Numbered from the stretch's first letter, positions 11,997-23,899 are shown. The stretch is DNA of 64,000 nt from Strongylocentrotus droebachiensis (GCA_035222895.1 JAVYIG010006596.1:1-64000), one strand, 5' to 3'. The notes: generated by a model not told the origin, from the sequence alone. Numbers and translations are program-made.

Positions 11997-12156
11997 CGAG
12001 AGATAAAGAGGAGGGGGGGGCAGAAATACAAGACGAAGGGTGAGAGAGACTGACAGAGGGTGGGCCAGTGAGTGTAGAGCAAAGTTTGTAAAATAAAAAT
12101 GAAACAGAAAGCCGGTAACGAAAAAAATGATATAGAATAGGCTTGCCTTAATTAAG

Positions 12157-12197
<41 letters not shown>

Positions 12198-12200
12198 AAG
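11811..12200. repeat. Cluster of three (GA)n arrays
   Basis: GA arrays at about 11813-11849, 11956-12020 (ending in a G run) and 12160-12196 are embedded in purine-rich DNA. The 345-codon minus-strand frame at 11295-12332 is mostly Ser-Leu repeat translation and is not a gene. Confidence 0.9.
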
Positions 12201-12525
12201 CTCAGAAAGCAAGACACAGGGAGTATTCATGGAAAAGGTATTGCTACACATCTGATGAAAAAGTTTGAATATCATTATATAAAAAAACACAAGTAGCCAA
12301 CAAGTAAATGAGAACAGGAAAAAACAAAACAATATTGTGATCGGTTTTTAAAACATCACGTGGTACGCCTTTCAAAGTAAAACATTTCGTTTTCTTCAAT
12401 ACAGACGTCAACATCCATCTCTTAGTTAAGGATTAAACGTCCATTGATCAAACAACAGCCTGCGAAGAAATAATCCTGCCAGCAAGCCTCAGAGCAAAGA
12501 TTAAGCTAATGCATACAAGTTCTCA

Positions 12526-12539
12526 GTTTCCATGGAAAC
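12526..12539. promoter_or_regulatory. 14 bp palindrome, X-box-like
   Basis: GTTTCCATGGAAAC is a perfect palindrome and fits the loose X-box pattern RYYNYYWWRRNRAC bound by RFX factors. It differs from the optimal GTTGCCATGGCAAC at the two inner positions. Confidence 0.3.
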
Positions 12540-14090
12540 GGTAATAATTGATGTAAGGACATCTGATAGCCCATATTCAATGACGTGTGGATGATGATTA
12601 CCACCATGGTTCCTCAGGCAAAATTCAAAATAATAGATCTAAGATATTTCTCTTCCAGGCAGTCAAGTTTCTGTAAACAAGAATGACAGTTTTGTTATCT
12701 CGAAAAAAATATCCAATTTCCGATCAACTTTTGTTTTTGTTTAAAATCCATAAAAGTTCAGTTTTCCCTTTGGCCTTTGTTTTGCTTTCATTGAAATATT
12801 TATTCATCCATTCATCAAATTCTTCCTCTGATATCATGTGTTTTTATTCGAAGTCACGTAATGTGCCTGTTTCTCCGCAGAACGAAGCCTATAGAGAAAC
12901 GGACCAAATCTCATCATCGCGATCTATGGTAGATGTCGAAGTATCGTTTTTATGTGTATGTCACTCTCTCCTACTAATCTGATTAGAAACCGCTTTGGTT
13001 GGTTACTGAATTCTGTCTGCAGCTGTTCGGGGGGTTCCCATGACCAGACAACAATTACAGTACATGGGACTGGAACGAGCTTTGAGCATGTTTTTCTTTA
13101 GGTATGCTGTGGGAAAGATGAATCTGAGAGCTACATGAAACATTAGACAGACTTCAACTCTACCCTCAGGCGATTCAGTGTGGGTAGTCTCGTCCCACTG
13201 CTCTTATCATAATTACTCACTGTCAAAGCTAGCATAGATCGAAAAGTACCATAGCTTGGTTATCCAAAGCCAAATCAGCTGCAATAACCAAAAGCAGGTG
13301 ACTTCAGTTATGCTTCACATTCATTACAGATGGTTGTGATCTCAGATTTCCTGTCGTTTAAAGTTAAATTGTTCTTCTTATATATTTGTATAGGTACTGT
13401 TCATTTCATTTCACCACCAGCTTCAATTTCAGTTTTTTTTTGTTGCTTCCTTCTATTCTTGAAGAAGAAAAAATTGATGCTTTTCTCACAACCAACAAAG
13501 TTCATCAAAAGAATTTAATGTGAATTTCATTCAAAATATCCGTTAAAAATGGAATAACTCAAATGGTTCAAAAATTATTAGAAAGATCCTGCAACAAAGA
13601 AAATTACAATTGCAGTATCTAATTTGGGTCAGCTAGAGACCCTTTGGAAGCATCCCTCTTCGGTACCCCAATCTTCTTTTCCTGTAACTTGCACAAAACC
13701 TTCACCTCCCATCTCGCTTCTTCTCACCGACACCACCTTGAATAATGAATAATATACGGCGCAGAGTGTAAAGGAAACATTGCAGGCGATGCTGAATAAT
13801 CACATCAAGCTGGACAAGGTCGCGTCGGTAACCAACCGAAATGAAGATCGAAAATGCATCCCTAAGAATTCTGAGTTCCCATTCTGAATTTCAGGAGTGC
13901 GACCGTTATTAGGTCAGACTGATCAATACGACAATCTCATCATCTCTCTTCCACCCAAAAACGATTTTATATGTTGCTGTGAATGGCATGAAAGATTTAT
14001 CAAGATGAATGATGATTATATTAGGGAGCTATTTAGAGGATACTAACTGACTTGACGCAAACTTTTTGTGCGTATTTTTTATCATTGTGA

Positions 14091-14104
14091 GAATGACGTC
14101 ATTC
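14091..14104. promoter_or_regulatory. Palindromic CRE (GAATGACGTCATTC)
   Basis: A full CREB/ATF core TGACGTCA lies within a 14 bp perfect palindrome. No promoter is recognisable nearby. Confidence 0.35.
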
Positions 14105-14516
14105 GGAGTATTCTTTACAAAAAAACGGCAATTGGCCGTCACCTGATACATGGAATTCATGGCGTTTTCAACCGATTCGTTGTGTGTCATTTTCTTTAAT
14201 AGTACTATTTTAAACAATACATCTCTTTGCTTTTGTATAGTGAAGGCAAAAACGAAGACATAGCTAGGTTGTTTTCTTAAGGGTTGGAATCTGAAATTCA
14301 AATTTATATACAGTAGTCTAAATTACATCTCTGTCGATTCCTTATGATAACACGTCCACATTTCATCCATTTTTTCTCCTATTATGGTTTTCGTCATTTT
14401 GATCAAAATGTGTAGCATGATTACTGATGACACATTTAATATTTCTTAAAGCTGCTGATAAACGCGTTATTAGTTCATACATGCAGTGTACTCGTTAATG
14501 TCTCAATACAACAGCC

Positions 14517-14742
14517 ATAAAGTCATCGAAGAAGGATGCATTATATTTACAAAGTAAAATAGAGTCCCAGTAGGGTTAAGTAGCAAAGAAGATTATTTCA
14601 TATAGACTTCATAGGAGCTGGAAATGGACAGGAATCCACACGTCTATAAAAACCTAAAACTCCTTGACCTAATAAAGTCATCGAAGTAGGATGCATAATA
14701 TACAAAGTGAAGTATAGTCCCGGTAGAGTTAAGTAGCAAAGG
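14517..14742. repeat. 155 bp-spaced direct duplication
   Basis: The segment beginning ATAAAGTCATCGAAGAAGG at 14517-14591 recurs at 14672-14742 with a few substitutions and small indels, ending in both copies with AGTTAAGTAGCAAAG or close variants. The intervening DNA is not repeated. Confidence 0.85.
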
Positions 14743-17055
14743 AGTAAACACTTGGCAGACGACACAGGGCCTCACAACCTGTTATTTTCCCGCGTATTTC
14801 GAGTGCTTCATCCTGTTCTGCAATACTTGTGTAAAAAGGAAGTAAACGCCACTTTAAGAAAATGACGGATGCTGAATGACTTTGAATAGCCAGACTGAAA
14901 ACCACTTTATCTTCCCAAAATGAAATTTTAGTCAACTCTACTGTGTTATATCAGAAACTAGATACATGTATTATCAAAACTAGTGAAATGGCTGCGGGGT
15001 TATGGAATTTCACAAAAATACCAATGTTGTCACTTACTTCCTTATGTCAAGTTAGGCAAGCATTGGCCTGGTGATGGACGCTTAGAAGGGTTGGAGGACC
15101 AATTGTGCATCTTATTGCATTGAAGTAGGCCCCAGTGACTGGACGATATAAATCATTGAAGAAGGTACATATACCGGGTACACGGAACTCACCATAAACC
15201 CCAGGAGTTTAGCAATTTGAGTCATTTGGTTGTTTTTGCTGTTTGGTACAATACATGTAGTTGCAAAAGTACTTTTGCACATAGGTAGTCTTTTGCAAAA
15301 ATACTGATTTTATTTTTTAGGTCCTACCAGTTTGTGTCGATAATGACTCGTCGTCTTTTTTTGATAAAAAGAGTCACTCACTAATAAATGTTTGTTCAAA
15401 TTTTTCTATAAAGTTTACCCAAATTTTGTACGTTATTACTTCTGTATGTACTCAATCTGAAATGACATTGCGCATATTATATGCATGCGATCGGTTTAAT
15501 AAAGTCAGTTGCCCTGCACTGCAATAACAAATCTTGTACGTGGATGCTTGTTCGTCAGTATCGTATCAGATAGCTAATGTATTAGCTTCCCCATTTTTCT
15601 TCCAAAACAAAAGAGCTATCATGATGTAGGACATTTCCTTCTTAGGAGGTACATTTCTTTGCTAATGAAACACATATTATTCTTTCATAGCTGGTCAATG
15701 TATAATGATTAATATTTGTTACGAATGTATCGTTTAAAGATATAATATCTATATTATTTCCAATAAAGTAACTATAAAGTTAAGTGCGTTCCCATCTGCA
15801 GAGCTTCAACTGATTTAAAGCGCACCTACTTAAGTTACCACCAATAATTTATCTGTTGTTATCAATGAAAAAGGTATCAGGATATCAAACCGATATTTTG
15901 ATGGCACAAACCCTGACTGCCCCCCCCCCTTAACCTTATATCAGCAAGTCGGTATCGAGATGGGTGCCCTTTTATCCTCACCTTGAGGTGTTAGGTAGTG
16001 TGATGAGTCACATGTTTGCTACCTCCATGGCTCTCTAAGCTTGACTGAAGTTAGCCTTCAGGTTCATGCTGTTCACGGACCATTTATCTCTGCATCTCCG
16101 AGAATATGGAAGGAAAAGGTGACAAGAAAATCCCTTCTCGTTTACCGGGAAATCACTCACTATTTTAAATCGAGAGTAACACCATGGAGCATTAAGAAAG
16201 GGATGGGTGAGTAAACAGTGGCGTGGCGAACCTAGAAATAAATAAATGGGAGAGAAGGCGGAACGGTAACCCCAACAATAACATACCGTGGACCGACGGC
16301 AATAAATTCTTCCCGGGACATTAAAAGATGATTTGTCATCAACGTCACCCTTGTCACCCATGTATACGAGAGGGCAGGGTGTATCAGGGTGTATGAATCT
16401 TCTTCCTCGGCCTTTGAAGGGAGGGGATACACCAACTTTACCCTTCAGTATTTACACAAGTGGAAATTAGGGATATTAGTAAAATATATATATTTAATTT
16501 ATGCTGTCAGAAGCATATTTATGTTTCATTCTTTGTTGTATAGGTATTATTGAACAATTATAATATGTCCTTGTAAGTGAATTAAAAATCATGGAGAATT
16601 AAAGCAGTGAAGGTTGATTACAGTGAATAAAAAGACAATTCGATTCCAAGATCATCACGTCTGCATCGTGACCTTTGTCAACGACTCAATCATGTTAATA
16701 AAAAGAAATACTCAAGGGAAATGTAAACTAAAAAGCATTGGACGTGGATCCTCTAGCTGTCATTAATTGGATAATTAAATTATTCGATTAGTGAGAGAAA
16801 CATACATGTAGTGTCGATCTACTTAATTAACTACTCTATTCGGGAGATGAATACAGTCTAGACTATGATACACACATTGTACTATGTAGAATATAATTTA
16901 AAGGATTTTATGATACGTAGCATATACGCAGAGGTGTATTGAAATCATAATCGTGAGAGCTATGAAAATAATATCCATTTTTCTTTTAGACATAATAGGC
17001 GACGTAAAATTTCGCCTTAAAAATCTCACAACAATCCTTCTTTAAATGACCGATA
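14743..17055. other. Mostly unique DNA, one transposon-end remnant
   Basis: A C run lies near 15920. CAGTGGCGTGGCG at 16216-16228 matches the termini of the hAT-type MITEs at 21351 and 39643, but no right end is visible, so it is probably a solo remnant. The 108-codon minus frame at 16035-16361 has no recognised domain. Confidence 0.45.
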
Positions 17056-17059
17056 CAGA

Positions 17060-17296
17060 AACAGAGAGAGAGAGAGAGAGATAGAGTGTGTGTGTGTGTG
17101 TGTGAGAGAGATAGATAGAACGGGCGAGGGGAGAGAGGGGGGGAGAGAGAGAGAGAGAGAGATAAAGAGAGAGAGGTAGAAGGATGGAGAGTTTAAGATA
17201 GTGTGGGATAGAGGTGAATGAAGAGATAACTAGAGAGAATGTGAGAGAGAGAGAGAGAGAGGGAGAGAGGGAGAGAGAGGGAGAGGGAGAGAGAAA

Positions 17297-17337
<41 letters not shown>

Positions 17338-17355
17338 GGGTGGAGAGAGAGAGAG
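17060..17355. repeat. Long (GA)n array with (GT)n and terminal G run
   Basis: About 295 bp of GA repeats with an internal (GT)n at about 17087-17104, ending in a run of at least 12 G followed by TGGAGAGAG. It sits immediately upstream of the ORF starting at 17373 and would be its 5' UTR if that ORF is expressed. Confidence 0.95.
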
Positions 17356-17372
17356 ATGAATGCAGGTGGGTG

Positions 17373-17639
17373 ATGGAGACAAACATGGCCGACAACATTA
17401 TGAAGAAAGTTGTATTTAAAGTAAAACCATTCAGTTCAAATAAGATTGAGTTGGAAAACATGCATAACATTTTTGAAAAGAAAGTGGGAGAGATAATACA
17501 AATACGTTGTCAAAAGAGTTCAAATCTTACTCGCTATACAAACTCAGAACTATTAAAAGAACTGGCTTCAACGATGATAAGGATTGGTGAACATTTCAGG
17601 AGGAAATGCAATGATATGGAAATCAATTCCAATAATTGA
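17373..17639 (+). CDS. Small hypothetical protein with BH3-like motif
   Basis: Open frame of 88 codons, or 84 from the second ATG at 17385, which has the better context (AAACATGG). Residues 64-75 read LASTMIRIGEHF. This fits the BH3 pattern h1-xxx-h2-xx-h3-G-[D/E]-x-h4 and compares with IAQELRRIGDEF of human BIM. Two positions are conservative departures: Met where Leu is nearly invariant, and Glu for Asp. It lies in a predicted amphipathic helix rich in charged residues. An earlier stretch has a related pattern (V38-G39-E40 and C46, against I71-G72-E73 and C79). BH3 proteins bind pro-survival Bcl-2 proteins at mitochondria; that role here is inferred from one short motif only. The frame runs back into the upstream GA repeat, so frame length alone is not evidence. 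No intron signals or homologue are known to me. Confidence 0.3.
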   Translation: METNMADNIMKKVVFKVKPFSSNKIELENMHNIFEKKVGEIIQIRCQKSSNLTRYTNSELLKELASTMIRIGEHFRRKCNDMEINSNN

Positions 17640-18586
17640 TTAGATGAAAAAAATAATTTCTTGTATTCGGGTGGAATGGTGTTGCTTTCACGCTCCATGT
17701 TGAAAAGCGCGTGGCTTTGAAGTTCTTTAAAGAAACCAAATTAACTTTGACCAATCTCGATCGAGCCAATCCAGAGTAGGCCTGTTATCGTAGAAGCTCT
17801 ATTTAGGACGTTTCTAATTGGACTCGTGCAACATGAAACCGAAGCTCATTAGCTGTACCAAACATTCACTGCAAAATTCATGTATACCTCGATCCCATCC
17901 GCCTGCATGCAACCTAGAAGTTTTGGTTGAGGTGAAACTATATGTATACTAGCTGGTGCATTCACGAGAACAACCCCTACAAATTAATGATTGTGGCTTT
18001 GACGAGAAGAACCACAAAAATGATTGAATCCATGAATTGATGACATATAATTATATCACGCTTGATGCTGCCTTTTTATCGCTTTGTTCTTTCAAAATAG
18101 AAGAGTCGTAAACGACACAGAAAAGAAAGTATGCAAAAGAATTAAATGCTCCGATGGGTGTAAAAATACATTTTCAATACCTGATTAAGATCATGATTTT
18201 GTGTAAACCTAAATCAATGTCCAATTAAATTGATGAATATCGTCATAGCTCGTGACCAATGTATATGTCACCTATAGAACTAGAATATCCCTATTTTAAG
18301 ACAGACGGCATAACTAATTTTAATACGAATTTGACGATAAAATTCAACATTTCATGTATGAATGAAAAATTTAGTGTCTTCTGGAAAATAATTTTACTAT
18401 ATTGGTGCATTCTATATTCGCCATTCCTCAAACACAATATGCAGATTTTCCTATACAGCACAGAAAAAAGAACGAAAACAAAAATCATTTAAAAAGTGGA
18501 TATGTCAAAGAAGATTTCCTCTTTGAAACCATGCAGACATCCACGACCTTCAGTAAATGCCAGAAAAATAAAATTTCTAGGTTGAG
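17640..18586. other. AT-rich DNA between two candidate ORFs
   Basis: Overlapping short frames occur at 18259-18620 on both strands. None has a recognisable domain. It could be intron if the flanking ORFs belong to one gene. Confidence 0.4.
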
Positions 18587-18892
18587 ATGTCGCACTTTTC
18601 TCGACGATATTGCCCATTGAGCGACAACATTACACATGGCAATGCTAATTTGAAAAGACTTGGGGAGACGAAAAGACTATACGGAGAAAAAATCGGATTA
18701 AATCAGGTAACGTATATAAAAAGGTTATTCGATTTCTATAAGTTAATTGATTGCATATTTACTGAATTAACGACTTTGATTGATTTAGCAGATGTTGGTA
18801 TGATCACATTTGATATTGTTATTTTTGTTTGTATAATGGCTGAAGTTGAAAGAGCAAGGAATGATCTAAGACCAACGCGCATATATTTGTAA
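18587..18892 (+). CDS. Hypothetical ORF, possible divergent Bcl-2-like segment
   Basis: An ATG-started frame of 101 codons. LKRLGET (residues 22-28) and LADVGMITF (67-75) lie 45 residues apart, counted from the first motif's Gly to the Val before the second motif's Gly. In BCL2 the BH3 GD and the BH1 NWGR are separated by nearly the same distance. The characteristic BH1 Trp and Arg are absent, so the match is weak. A donor-like CAG/GTAACG occurs inside the frame. I do not recognise the protein. It may be a chance frame. Confidence 0.15.
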   Translation: MSHFSRRYCPLSDNITHGNANLKRLGETKRLYGEKIGLNQVTYIKRLFDFYKLIDCIFTELTTLIDLADVGMITFDIVIFVCIMAEVERARNDLRPTRIYL

Positions 18893-18997
18893 TTATGTAC
18901 AATATTGACCGATAGTGTCGACAATCTATATTATTAGAATTATCATATATCATCAAAATAACAATGGTTGTGTCCTTTCTATTAAGCACACTGTAAA

Positions 18998-19267
18998 ATG
19001 TTTAGCGTTTGTTTACTAACATGTAGTATTCAAACACTTAAAACACAGGTAAATAAGCACTCATTGTTAAACAATCAGTTTATCCGTTGTGTAGACACGC
19101 TGCTGCTAGCAGTTCACAAGTACAGTACTATTTTCAACAACAATTGGTCGAATCGTTTGAATACAAGCATATACAAATGGGTCAACCGTTGTAAAATTTC
19201 GAGTGTAGCATTATCCCCATGTAACTTTTTACAGTCATTATCTAGTCAAAATGAAGACAAAACATAG
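18998..19267 (+). CDS. Hypothetical ORF downstream of the preceding one
   Basis: A frame of 89 codons. CVDTLL (31-36), Tyr42 and Trp50 are spaced like conserved residues around BH2 in BCL2, but the GGW signature is missing. It begins just after a TACTAAC/TAG sequence that could be an acceptor region, although the branch point would be unusually close. Could be an exon, pseudogene or chance frame. Confidence 0.12.
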   Translation: MFSVCLLTCSIQTLKTQVNKHSLLNNQFIRCVDTLLLAVHKYSTIFNNNWSNRLNTSIYKWVNRCKISSVALSPCNFLQSLSSQNEDKT

Positions 19268-20205
19268 ATAATCCCTTCTTATGGATCATATTCAACCCAA
19301 GAAATTTCACATTTTTAAATCTTTTCATTACACCATGTGACAGCCCAAATTGTTTTCATTTTCTGCTACATGTATATATCATAATTATCCAAATTTTCTG
19401 AAAGAGAGAGTTTTCTAGCGTGATAAAGAACCTTCTGATTCTAAAATTCTGCTCTGCCACATGAGTACTGCGACTGTATGTGAAAATGTCAATTTTAACA
19501 CTTTTCAATCGAAATTTTGACAGTAACTGTATCTTTGGAATTGAATGAAAGAAGTTCGTTGACTGGGAGATTGTGTGAAATCGGTGCACTTTTGTCGCTC
19601 TTATTGCTGCTTTCGATATAATGCAAATAGCAAACGTAATCAGAGCTGGCAGGAGAAAGTGAACAGCAAAACAGCATTGAAAGTTCGTGGTTTTCGTCAA
19701 CAAGATCGACGTTCGGATTCTTTCCCTCTCTGTTTGTGCGTCTCTTTATTTATTTCTTGTTAAACCAATGGACTGTCCTACATTCTGTTATCCATGAAAA
19801 CGCCTCAAACATGGCTCATATGTTTTGTGACAAGTCGAATGCAGTGAGAAATAAAAATGTCTTCTTTTTTTTATAGCGATTGTGGTTAAGTTACTACTTT
19901 TTTCGATGATACTTTATAGTTGTAAAAATACTGTGCTTATATGTGGTTGTTAATAAATGTAAATGTAACTATATTTAGCATACTTTAACAGAATGAATAA
20001 AGAAAGGGAGAGAATAACATGGAAATCGTTTCTGAAATATTATAAGCCTTCCGTTGTTTCGTCATTTGCCGTGTTTGGTGTGTAGAGCCCTTTATACTGT
20101 GGAAAAAATAAGTTTGTCGTCATTACAGGTAACCACCCTTGATAATCAGTACAGAGCATACATAATTATAGATGGGTGAAAATTTTATAATTTCAGAAGT
20201 GGATG
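19268..20205. other. Unique AT-rich DNA, no gene seen
   Basis: Overlapping frames of 60-115 codons on both strands near 19356-19763 lack recognisable domains or splice context. Confidence 0.45.
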
Positions 20206-20268
20206 GGTAGATAGATTGATTGATAGATAGATAGATAGATAGAAAGAAAGATATATAGACAGATAGAC
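20206..20268. repeat. (GATA)n microsatellite
   Basis: Interrupted GATA/GATT/GAAA tetranucleotide array. Confidence 0.9.
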
Positions 20269-20496
20269 AAGTGAATGATTGAAAGATATCAGACATCATT
20301 TGACATATTGGAAAGTAATCTCTTAAATAATCTAATGAATATTCATAGAAAGGCAGCTTCCTTGAGGCTTTTGTGCACCTGCGTCAGCCACAATCAAATT
20401 GTAATTTATCTGCCGAGCAAAGGAAACTAAATCAGAGTTAATAAAACCTTCTGAGAGACAGGCAAGCAACAAGTTGACAGAAGTACATCTATATAT

Positions 20497-20616
20497 ATGT
20501 AGAGAGAGACAAAGAGAGGGAGAAAGAGGGGAAGAGAGAGAGAGAGACAGAGACAGAAAGACAAAGACAGAGGCTAGAGACAGATAAAGAGAGAGGGGAG
20601 AGGAAGGGGGGAGGGA
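20497..20616. repeat. Interrupted (GA)n/(GACA)n array
   Basis: Purine-rich array of about 120 bp with GAGA, GACA and GGGA variants, followed by a short A run. Confidence 0.9.
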
Positions 20617-21350
20617 GAAGTTGAAAAAAAAAAGGAAATAGTTCTAAACTATTTGGGGGGAAATAGATTCAGGGCTCTGTTTTCTATTTTTTATTAAGAG
20701 ATTTGGTTAAAATGAAATATAAATAACTTTAGTTTTGTCATTAACATTTTAGTCATGAACCCGATCTATTCCAAGTTCATTGACACATAAACGGATGCTG
20801 AGCAATTTGGTTCTAAGCTTTGGTCAAATTATTACTATTCACATCACAGTGTATCATCCCTAGATAATGAGCCGATCATGTATATAATCAGGCACTATCA
20901 ACCCACTGGTTTGTTATATCATTTGTGTATTATGTAGTATGTGACTACAAAGACCCAGTGATAAGACAATGCCATATAACTATTGCTTGTATATAGGCCT
21001 TATATGAAACTGTGGACTATTATCATTCTATTAGCTGTATCGTATTGAACTTCTCCTTTTATTTTTTTGCTTTTTATTAAATTAAGTCGCTCTTACCACT
21101 ACGGGGATGAGAAAGCTTTCGCTTACAGAAAGCCCTTTGCGCACAACGCCCTGCCCTAAGCTACAAAATAGTCGGGGTTATTTCTCACGTGTGTTTCTCA
21201 TTTACCTGGATAGCAACAACAACACACTGGGATTATTACGGGAGTCACTGGACTTTTCAGCCCTGCCTTAGATCAGTAGGTCCATGCTTAGATTTATCGA
21301 TGACATGATGGGAGTGGGGAGGGGAGGATTTTGGGCATTATCATTTACAG
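20617..21350. other. Unique DNA, no gene seen
   Basis: No repeat or coding feature is recognised. Confidence 0.5.
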
Positions 21351-21645
21351 CACTGGCGTGGCGGCGGGATCGGGGGGCATGGGTGGCACGCCCCCTCATC
21401 AAAGAGCAATTAAAGCAAATTATAACAGAAATTAAAAGAAATTAAAAAATCAGAGTCATCTGTAAACAGATTTTAGCCAGCCTACTGCTTTATTGGGCAA
21501 GCACAAAGCAAAAGAATATACGCCATGTTGTGACCTAGGGAAACCAAGTTGGCCAAACTCTGTGTATAAATGGCTCTGATCCAAATAACACTAGAGCACC
21601 CCCCCCCCCCCCCCGATGTTTTGTTTGGCCCATGCTACGCCACTG
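21351..21645. mobile_element. hAT-type MITE, CAGTGGCG family
   Basis: The left end reads CACTGGCGTGGCG and the right end CTACGCCACTG, the inverted form of CAGTGGCGTAG. G/C-rich subterminal tracts sit inside both ends, with 14 C in a row near 21601. The flanking octamers ATTTACAG and ATACACGG agree at five of eight positions, compatible with an eroded 8 bp hAT target duplication. About 295 bp, non-coding. Related to the element at 39643. Confidence 0.7.
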
Positions 21646-22484
21646 ATACACGGTAAATGAAACCGTATTCTTCCGATCAACGGAAGATATGAAAATAGTA
21701 ATGATCGATGCTCGTACGCTCACAGTCTAGACAAAGCTATTCTCGTCATGTTCCTATAGAGTACATGCAAATAAAATACCATCCGAAGTGACCCGATCAT
21801 CAAACACGTCGCATGAAATCTTGCTTTAATGGAATCAGGATTTTATAGTCCGACCAAAGCTCATAAATAAATTGTAACTTATAACTATGTAAATTGAGTG
21901 GTGCGTATCTGGTTAATATGCTTTTTTCTTCTTCCCCATGATCTTTGACATTTTCCCTTTGATTTTTACAAGATTTTATGCTTTTACATAGCACATAAAT
22001 TCATACAAATTTCTTCATTTTAATTATGGTTCATAATGTGACCTGCTTTCTGCCTCATTGTTAAAAGCTAATTATATCTTTGTATTTGGTTATCTAGCTG
22101 TGATCAGTTTTGTCATAGATCTGTGTCAGTTGTTTTTATGTTTTATAAAACAGGGTGGAAAGGGATCATAAATATGTCATGCATATTTTAAAATGGCGCC
22201 ATTTTATGTACGACACTTATGCATTATGGAAGAAACAAGATCCAAGCTCTCCAGGGAAGAAAATCAAAGATTTCGATAAACTTATGCGAGATGTATTATT
22301 TGTCGCATTCTTCTGTCTGACTTTCTAGCCTACAAGACTAGTGTGTATCATTTATGAATGTATAGTGAACTTTTATCATAACATGCCATATCATTATTGC
22401 CTAATTTTCATCCTGGGCGAGTCATAAAAGACAAATTCGAGGATTAATGATGACTCTTATTCGGTCTCTTACTGCCTCTCCCTA
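21646..22484. other. Unique AT-rich DNA, no gene seen
   Basis: A 17-base match to miR-9 at 22085-22101 has no hairpin partner (see rejected items). Nothing else was recognised. Confidence 0.5.
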
Positions 22485-22486
22485 CC

Positions 22487-22571
<85 letters not shown>

Positions 22572-22637
22572 TCCCTCCCTCTCTCTCTCTCTCTCCCTCT
22601 CTCTATCTCTCCCGCCCTCTCCACCCTCTCTCTATCA
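22485..22637. repeat. C run followed by (CT)n
   Basis: Thirteen C followed by about 135 bp of CT repeat. On the opposite strand this is (GA)n ending in a G run, the same polarity seen at several other sites. Confidence 0.95.
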
Positions 22638-23899
22638 CTTCCACAATAGATATAACATGGCTATGTCTGTATATCCTATCCACATGTCAACAGTTATCTA
22701 TCAATTTAGGTCATGTAAGTCTACAATCCGCTAGACAATCCGCCCTATATCGTATACAGGGTTAGTCTCTTTCATGGCGTGCAAGCAATGTAATTTATTC
22801 CACTCTCCATAACCTCGTGTAATCTGTATTCTGATTATTATGTGCAGGATACGATGACGAAACATTCATTTTGTAAATCAATTAATACTTATTTAAACGA
22901 CCCCATGATGGCAATGAGAAATTAGTGATTTAAACTTCGCCTATGACAGACTGTACATCGGATGGATTTAATGATTTTCTCCTTTTGGAGGGGAAAGGGG
23001 CGTCTCCCTTCATACGCCACTGTTCTTTACTGGGTAAACCCTATATATCTGGCCAAATATTTTAGTACGAAATATTATCAATGTCCTTCTTTAAAAGTGT
23101 TTGATTGTCATTCTATAACATGACATAAGTAGCTTGTAAACGGCCTGTTAACATCTCGCATTGGAAGGTTCGAAGTTTGCACCAATGCAAATCAAAAGCA
23201 GCTTTGACTTTCAACCAATCAGAATCAAGACTCTTTATGGAAAAAGTCTCAAAGCAGATTCAGATATAATTCAAGACGCCTTGATATTGAACTAGTATGT
23301 CTCCAGCAATCAAGGAGCTAAGAGAATTATGTGGAAATTGTTAGAGCAATATCGCACGCAGGCTTTCTCTATCGCCATGTGGATTCCCTATATCAAATTG
23401 GAGCACTGTTACAGGGAGGTGGATTCGGGCTGGCAAAGTCAAATACACGATAATTAACTCCTGTCAGTCGGTGTCAGATTCATTTCTGTTCAAGCTAAGC
23501 AAGTTAAATCCATGAGGATTAGCGGATGTCAGGTGGTATGTGTCAAAATTAACTCCTTGCCTCCTGGAACCTGGTGGCCACTGTATTAAATTAATGTTGT
23601 TCTGACAACGCAAGCTGTGCATGGCGAGTTATGTACCAAAGGAAACTTAAGTGTTACGAAATTATTAAAGAACGTATCCACGGAAACAGCTCATTAACTC
23701 CGCACGGCTTACATTATGTTATCCTCCATATATACTGAAATAATGAATTTCGAGATGTAACTATAATGAGAGGAACTTTTGCATACGGACAGAAGTCTGT
23801 GCATATGGAATAGTAACGTTTACTTTCTTCAATGGACATAAAATAATGATCGACAGACGTATACATAAAGAAAAAGAAAGAAAGAAAAGAAATGACAAG
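22638..23899. other. Unique DNA with a transposon-end remnant
   Basis: CATACGCCACTG at 23011-23022 resembles a right end of the CAGTGGCG MITE family without a partner. The segment 23440-23700 carries ATTAACTCC three times and several TGTCA motifs. No exon was found. Confidence 0.45.

Larger units (their letters stand above)
12201..14516. other. Unique DNA with two palindromic sites
   Basis: Contains a perfect 14 bp palindrome at 12526-12539 and another at 14091-14104, described separately. No coding region is supported. Confidence 0.5.

Noticed and set aside
11295-12332. 345-codon minus-strand ORF
   Set aside because: Mostly Ser-Leu from GA/CT microsatellites, with unrelated sequence at both ends and no domain.
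15112-15225. Minus-strand ORF starting MTQIAKLLGF, resembling a helix-turn-helix of some transposases
   Set aside because: Only about ten residues look convincing, the frame ends after 37 codons and no catalytic motif follows. Too weak to call a transposase relic.
22085-22101. TTTGGTTATCTAGCTGT, 17 bases identical to part of miR-9
   Set aside because: The seed-side bases differ and neither flank contains a star strand able to form a 60-80 nt hairpin; the only local pairing gives about nine imperfect pairs and a 16-base loop. Probably chance or a dead fragment.
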